Assembly: GCA_002371335.1 (NCBI GenBank)
Contig: DFHP01000037.1
Coordinates: 1-23,700, forward strand
Origin: Eubacterium sp. UBA3720
GTDB taxonomy: Bacteria > Bacillota > Clostridia > Lachnospirales > Lachnospiraceae
Direction of reading: 5' to 3'
Length of the DNA: 23,700 nucleotides
Shown: piece by piece, positions 22,465 to 23,700 of the stretch
Position numbering within the stretch: position 1 is the first letter of the stretch
How the letters are laid out: each line of letters begins with the position of its first letter
Notes under the pieces: model-generated
What the model was told of the DNA's origin: nothing
Databases searched by the model: none
The model's input: only the letters and a program-made list of their open reading frames with translations
Translations under genes and position numbers: made by a program

Positions 22465-23352
22465 TCATCCGGGCGAGCCGGCCAGCGTCTTCCGCAGCTG
22501 CGTGAGGAATCGGTCGGCAATCGGCGAGAAGGTCTGGTATTTTTTCCAGATCAGATAGAGTTTTGTCTCCAGGCGGGGAGTCAGAGGGCGGAACGCCATA
22601 CCGCTTTCCGGAGAGGTGTCTACCAGTTTGTCAAAGGTGAGCAGATATCCCAGATGTTCTTTTGCAAAGATCGACGCATTATAGGACAGCCGGAAAGAAC
22701 CTTCCAGATGAAGGAGAGGCATTTTGTCCTTAGCCCAGTAAGGTATATCTTTTTCCCAGCCCTGCCCGGAGCAGAAGAGGGGGAGTCCCGCAAGGTCATC
22801 TGCACAGATGGCCTCTTTTTTTGCCAGCGGGTCGTTTTTCGGCATCACAACGCCCCAGATGTCCGCTTCGGGGAAGACGAGAGATTCATACTTTGCGGCG
22901 TCGGGGATCTCGGCGAGGACCGCAAAATCCAGCAGCCCCTTATCCAGTTTTTCGGCCACCTGCTCCGTATCGCCGCTGGTGATGTGATAGTGCAGGGAAG
23001 GGTATTGCTTTTTAAAGGCGTGGATCTCCCTGGCCAGGTAACGTATCTGATAGGATTCCGCCAATCCGAAATACAGATCTCCTCCAGTGATGTCATCCAG
23101 AGAGAGAAATTCTCTTTCGATCCGGTCCGCCATGCCGACCAGGTCTTCAGCGCGGTTGCGCAGAAGGACGCCCTCGTCTGTCAGGCGGATGCTGAAGCTG
23201 TGTCTGGTGAACAGTTTTTTTCCAAGTTCTTCCTCCAGAGCTTTTAGGGCTTTGGAAAGTGTAGGCTGCGTGACGTGGAGCGTCTCGGCGGCTTTTGTCA
23301 TGTTTTCCTCTCTTGCAGCGGCGAGGAAATACCGGAGTGTGCGAATTTCCAT
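22465..23352 (-). CDS. LysR-family transcriptional regulator
   Basis: 295 aa from ATG 23352 with AGGAG 7 nt upstream. The N-terminal winged HTH is canonical (MEIRTLRYFLAAAREENMTK, then AAETLHVTQPTLSKALKALE), followed by a linker helix and a periplasmic-binding-protein-like effector domain (from about 90; GDLYFGLAES, LLDFAVLAEIPD). The target may lie beyond the window end, because LysR genes are often divergent from what they control; the gene before it (TetR) is convergent. It is intact with the usual family length. Confidence 0.92.
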   Translation of the reverse strand: MEIRTLRYFLAAAREENMTKAAETLHVTQPTLSKALKALEEELGKKLFTRHSFSIRLTDEGVLLRNRAEDLVGMADRIEREFLSLDDITGGDLYFGLAESYQIRYLAREIHAFKKQYPSLHYHITSGDTEQVAEKLDKGLLDFAVLAEIPDAAKYESLVFPEADIWGVVMPKNDPLAKKEAICADDLAGLPLFCSGQGWEKDIPYWAKDKMPLLHLEGSFRLSYNASIFAKEHLGYLLTFDKLVDTSPESGMAFRPLTPRLETKLYLIWKKYQTFSPIADRFLTQLRKTLAGSPG

Positions 23353-23676
23353 AAAGTTTCTCCTGTTTTTTAGTACCATAAAAGTGTAGTTGTTAGAGAG
23401 TAATTAACTCTGACATCTGCACTTATTTTTGTTATAGGATATTACGATTTTTTCTATGTCTCAAACCATTCTGGGGATGCACACGCCGCACAAAGGAAGG
23501 CAGCTGCGCTGCTGTGCGGCGGCACGCAAAGTACGGTTCGTTTCCCACAAGATTGATAGGGGCGGGAGTTGACGTCCGCACGCGGACTTTGTTTCACACA
23601 TGATATTCCATTTATGAATATCATGAAATTCATTATAACCATTAGCACGGGTCAGGGCAAGAGGTTATAATTTGTT
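23353..23676. repeat. non-coding stretch rich in perfect inverted repeats
   Basis: No supported gene. Inverted repeats: GCCGCACA/TGTGCGGC (23485-23492/23513-23520) enclosing GCAGC/GCTGC; GTCCGC-AC-GCGGAC (23574-23587) within a segment shared with 12272-12300; TGATATTC-N7-GAATATCA (23601-23623); TTATAACC/GGTTATAA (23633-23640/23663-23670). The LysR promoter should lie near 23353-23450. Confidence 0.6.
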
Positions 23677-23700
23677 TCAGAAGTCAGAAGTCAGAAGTCA
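23677..23700 (+). repeat. 7-bp tandem repeat at the window end
   Basis: TCAGAAG is repeated three times plus three bases, running off the end of the window. The total copy number is unknown. Confidence 0.8.

Noticed and set aside
23454..23648. 64-codon minus-strand frame
   Set aside because: It is read through palindromic repeats; a similar peptide (SPRADVNS-like) appears opposite 12260-12310 because the DNA repeat is shared, not because of a gene.

Overview
The window looks like chromosomal DNA of an anaerobic, low-to-mid-GC Gram-positive bacterium of the class Clostridia, possibly Lachnospiraceae or a relative. This is inferred from strong AGGAGG-type ribosome binding sites, consensus TTGACA/TATAAT promoters, a flavodiiron protein with fused rubredoxin, a one-cluster clostridial-type ferredoxin, a flavin-dependent NMO/FabK-like enzyme and SUKH immunity. 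No rRNA, tRNA, CRISPR array or intact transposase is visible.

Layout. (1) 1-3728: a three-gene module of a two-TM membrane protein (5' end outside the window), a MoxR/CobS-type AAA+ ATPase with Asn in place of Ser/Thr in Walker A, and a CobT/CoxE-like VWA protein. A small convergent hypothetical gene follows. (2) 4250-8490: a consensus promoter with an upstream palindrome, then a large secreted, C-terminally anchored protein, a lipoprotein ending in an HNH/LHH-like nuclease domain, and a SUKH immunity protein. This reads as a surface-tethered polymorphic toxin/immunity operon. (3) 8490-9120: a decayed region with a toxin-antitoxin promoter/operator fused to the last third of a RelE-like toxin, then a structured repeat. 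(4) 9120-14013: a methyltransferase, then a Crp/Fnr regulator divergent from a DUF2249 protein, cupin, ferredoxin and flavorubredoxin. The last four probably form an NO/O2 detoxification operon. (5) 14196-19885: a damaged defence island with a 5'-truncated Panacea-domain antitoxin, a broken COG2865 (Schlafen-like ATP-binding) gene, an apparently intact McrB(EVE)-McrC restriction pair and a KptA RNA 2'-phosphotransferase. (6) 19990-23352: GNAT acetyltransferase, nitronate-monooxygenase-like flavoenzyme with a divergent TetR regulator, and a LysR regulator. (7) 23353-23700: non-coding, rich in perfect inverted repeats, ending in a 7-bp tandem repeat.

The most unusual signal is non-coding. Three copies of a roughly 175-180 bp element (4252-4424, 8873-9053, 10568-10747) lie in the same orientation. 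They fold to the same series of hairpins and all end in TTGAAT or TTGAAAT. Two copies are near-identical. The third has largely different stem sequences but keeps the pairing, which is what a selected RNA structure looks like. It may be an orphan guide-type RNA of the HEARO/IscB or TnpB omega-RNA kind, or a new structured RNA. Other repeats include a ~60-bp palindromic repeat in four places, a 102-bp element with terminal inverted repeats, and a shared promoter plus TGTCG-N8-CGACA palindrome at two sites 10.5 kb apart.
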